DNA of 64,000 bases from Diphasiastrum complanatum (taxonomy: Eukaryota > Streptophyta > Lycopodiopsida > Lycopodiales > Lycopodiaceae), in contig CM055100.1 in the NCBI GenBank assembly GCA_029204225.1, forward strand, positions 59,950,975 to 60,014,974, written 5' to 3'. Position 1 is the first letter of the stretch. Every line of letters begins with the position of its first letter. Positions 63,331 through 64,000 of the stretch are shown here, piece by piece. A program made the translations under genes and the position numbers. The notes below the pieces were generated by a model. The model searched no databases. It was not told the DNA's origin and worked only from the letters and a program-made list of their open reading frames with translations.

Positions 63331-63771
63331 CTCTACTGGTGAACACATCAAGTTGAAGCATTGATCTGTTGGACATTCCAAACTCCAGCTCTTTTTTATT
63401 TTTTATTTTATTTATTTTTTATTATTTTTTTTTTCTGCAGGCGCATTTCTAAACCACTGGATTCTTGTTTGCTGATCTGATATCTTGCAAGCTTTATACA
63501 TTATACAGGTGGCAGGTCCTTCCTCTTAGCATTCTACCTTCTCTGCAGATCCTCGGTATTTTAGATCTTGGAACTTGGACTGGCGATGCCGATTTCCCTT
63601 TTCCACTGTTTTCTACTTGGTGACTACCTACCTCTCTTACGAGTTCTTGTGAGAGTCACTTACGTGTTTTTGATGGCGTACTTGTTGTGACGACTTATGT
63701 CCTCTCCTTCAGTTCGTCCATTGGATTCCGTACGTCTCTTTCTCTTGCTCTAGTTTCATTTCTCTTTCAGT
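63331..63771. other. T-rich stretch and leader of the next Gypsy
   Basis: A long A/T-rich, mostly T run (63390-63435) ends in CTGCAG. From about 63500 the style matches a Gypsy leader (pyrimidine-rich, no frame). I found no LTR or primer site. Confidence 0.45.
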
Positions 63772-64000
63772 ATGGCGGAAGCTCATTCTCCAACCACGAG
63801 AGAACATCCTCAGGATGCTTTGACAGATCATATTCGTCAGGCCATGGACACTGCTATTTGTAGCCTCTCTTCTCGTTTAGATACTGTCATGACCAATCTT
63901 GCCTCATTTCAGTCCCAGATTGATGCATTACAGCCCCGTGGCCCTGGCAAGGCTCCTATGACGCCTATCCTCGGGACACCGTCATCATCTAGTTATCCTA
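63772..64000 (+). CDS. Gag start of another Ty3/Gypsy element (runs off the window)
   Basis: ATG at 63772 begins MAEAHSPTTREHPQDALTDH, followed by IRQAMDTAICSLSSRLDTVM and FQSQIDALQPRGPG. Layout and length match the N-terminus of gag in copies A and C (helical [15 protein letters not shown], then a Ser/Pro segment), but the sequence is diverged. It could be the relative of Gypsy B. The open frame continues to the end. Confidence 0.7.
   Translation, partial: MAEAHSPTTREHPQDALTDHIRQAMDTAICSLSSRLDTVMTNLASFQSQIDALQPRGPGKAPMTPILGTPSSSSYP

Noticed and set aside
51844-64000. Further mutS exons (domain III clamp, ATPase)
   Set aside because: I looked for NLELT, LLxxLDxTxTxMG and Walker motifs and found none; the next exon probably lies beyond the window.

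Overview
The window is nuclear DNA from a land plant with a large, repeat-rich genome. It holds spliceosomal exons with GT-AG borders, Ty3/Gypsy chromoviruses and a Ty1/Copia element primed from initiator-Met tRNA, LINEs with an APE-type endonuclease, and hAT DNA transposons. A non-seed plant or gymnosperm would fit the intron size, but the sequence alone does not fix the species.

The only clearly conserved host gene is on the + strand. Seven exons (85-156, 38368-38475, 38815-38995, 41022-41113, 41211-41324, 48303-48394, 51729-51843) join in phase into about 258 residues of a bacterial-type MutS protein, from the mismatch-binding domain I into core domain III. The residues resemble cyanobacterial MutS1 more than the MSH1-MSH7 proteins I know from flowering plants, which suggests a plastid-derived repair gene. 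Both gene ends lie outside the window. Nearly everything else appears to be intron filled with mobile DNA; the first intron alone is about 38.2 kb.

Layout: 0.2-2 kb, minisatellite and decayed DNA; 2.06-7.58 kb, Ty3/Gypsy copy A; 8.4-10.15 kb, a truncated reverse Gypsy (E); 10.16-13.45 kb, truncated Gypsy B; 13.5-36.4 kb, about ten reverse-strand LINE pieces joined head to tail, mostly through (GA)n tracts, and interrupted by a reverse chromovirus (D, 19.25-24.23 kb, TSD CTAGG) and a reverse Copia element (25.72-30.01 kb, TSD GATGG); 38.4-41.3 kb, four MutS exons; 41.73-46.07 kb, a GC-rich hAT-like element with 8-bp TSDs; 48.3-51.8 kb, two MutS exons around a Copia remnant; 52.4-55.8 kb, forward LINE pieces; 56-57.6 kb, a probable hAT remnant, an LTR scrap, a minisatellite and a cytochrome P450 exon fragment; 57.61-63.23 kb, Gypsy copy C, inserted inside the P450 fragment; 63.77 kb to the end, the gag start of another Gypsy.

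The most notable observations are these. (1) The MutS exons have a plastid-like affinity. (2) Nine LINE copies share a 3' terminal element (outer stem GTCTT/AAGAC, inner hairpin with compensatory changes, AATAAAGC, then a (TC)n tail), and the LINE copies sit head to tail in the same direction at each other's TC tails, as expected if the LINE targets its own microsatellite tail. (3) One Gypsy family has LTRs ending AG...CT instead of TG...CA, proven by two independent TSDs. No mobile element here looks intact.
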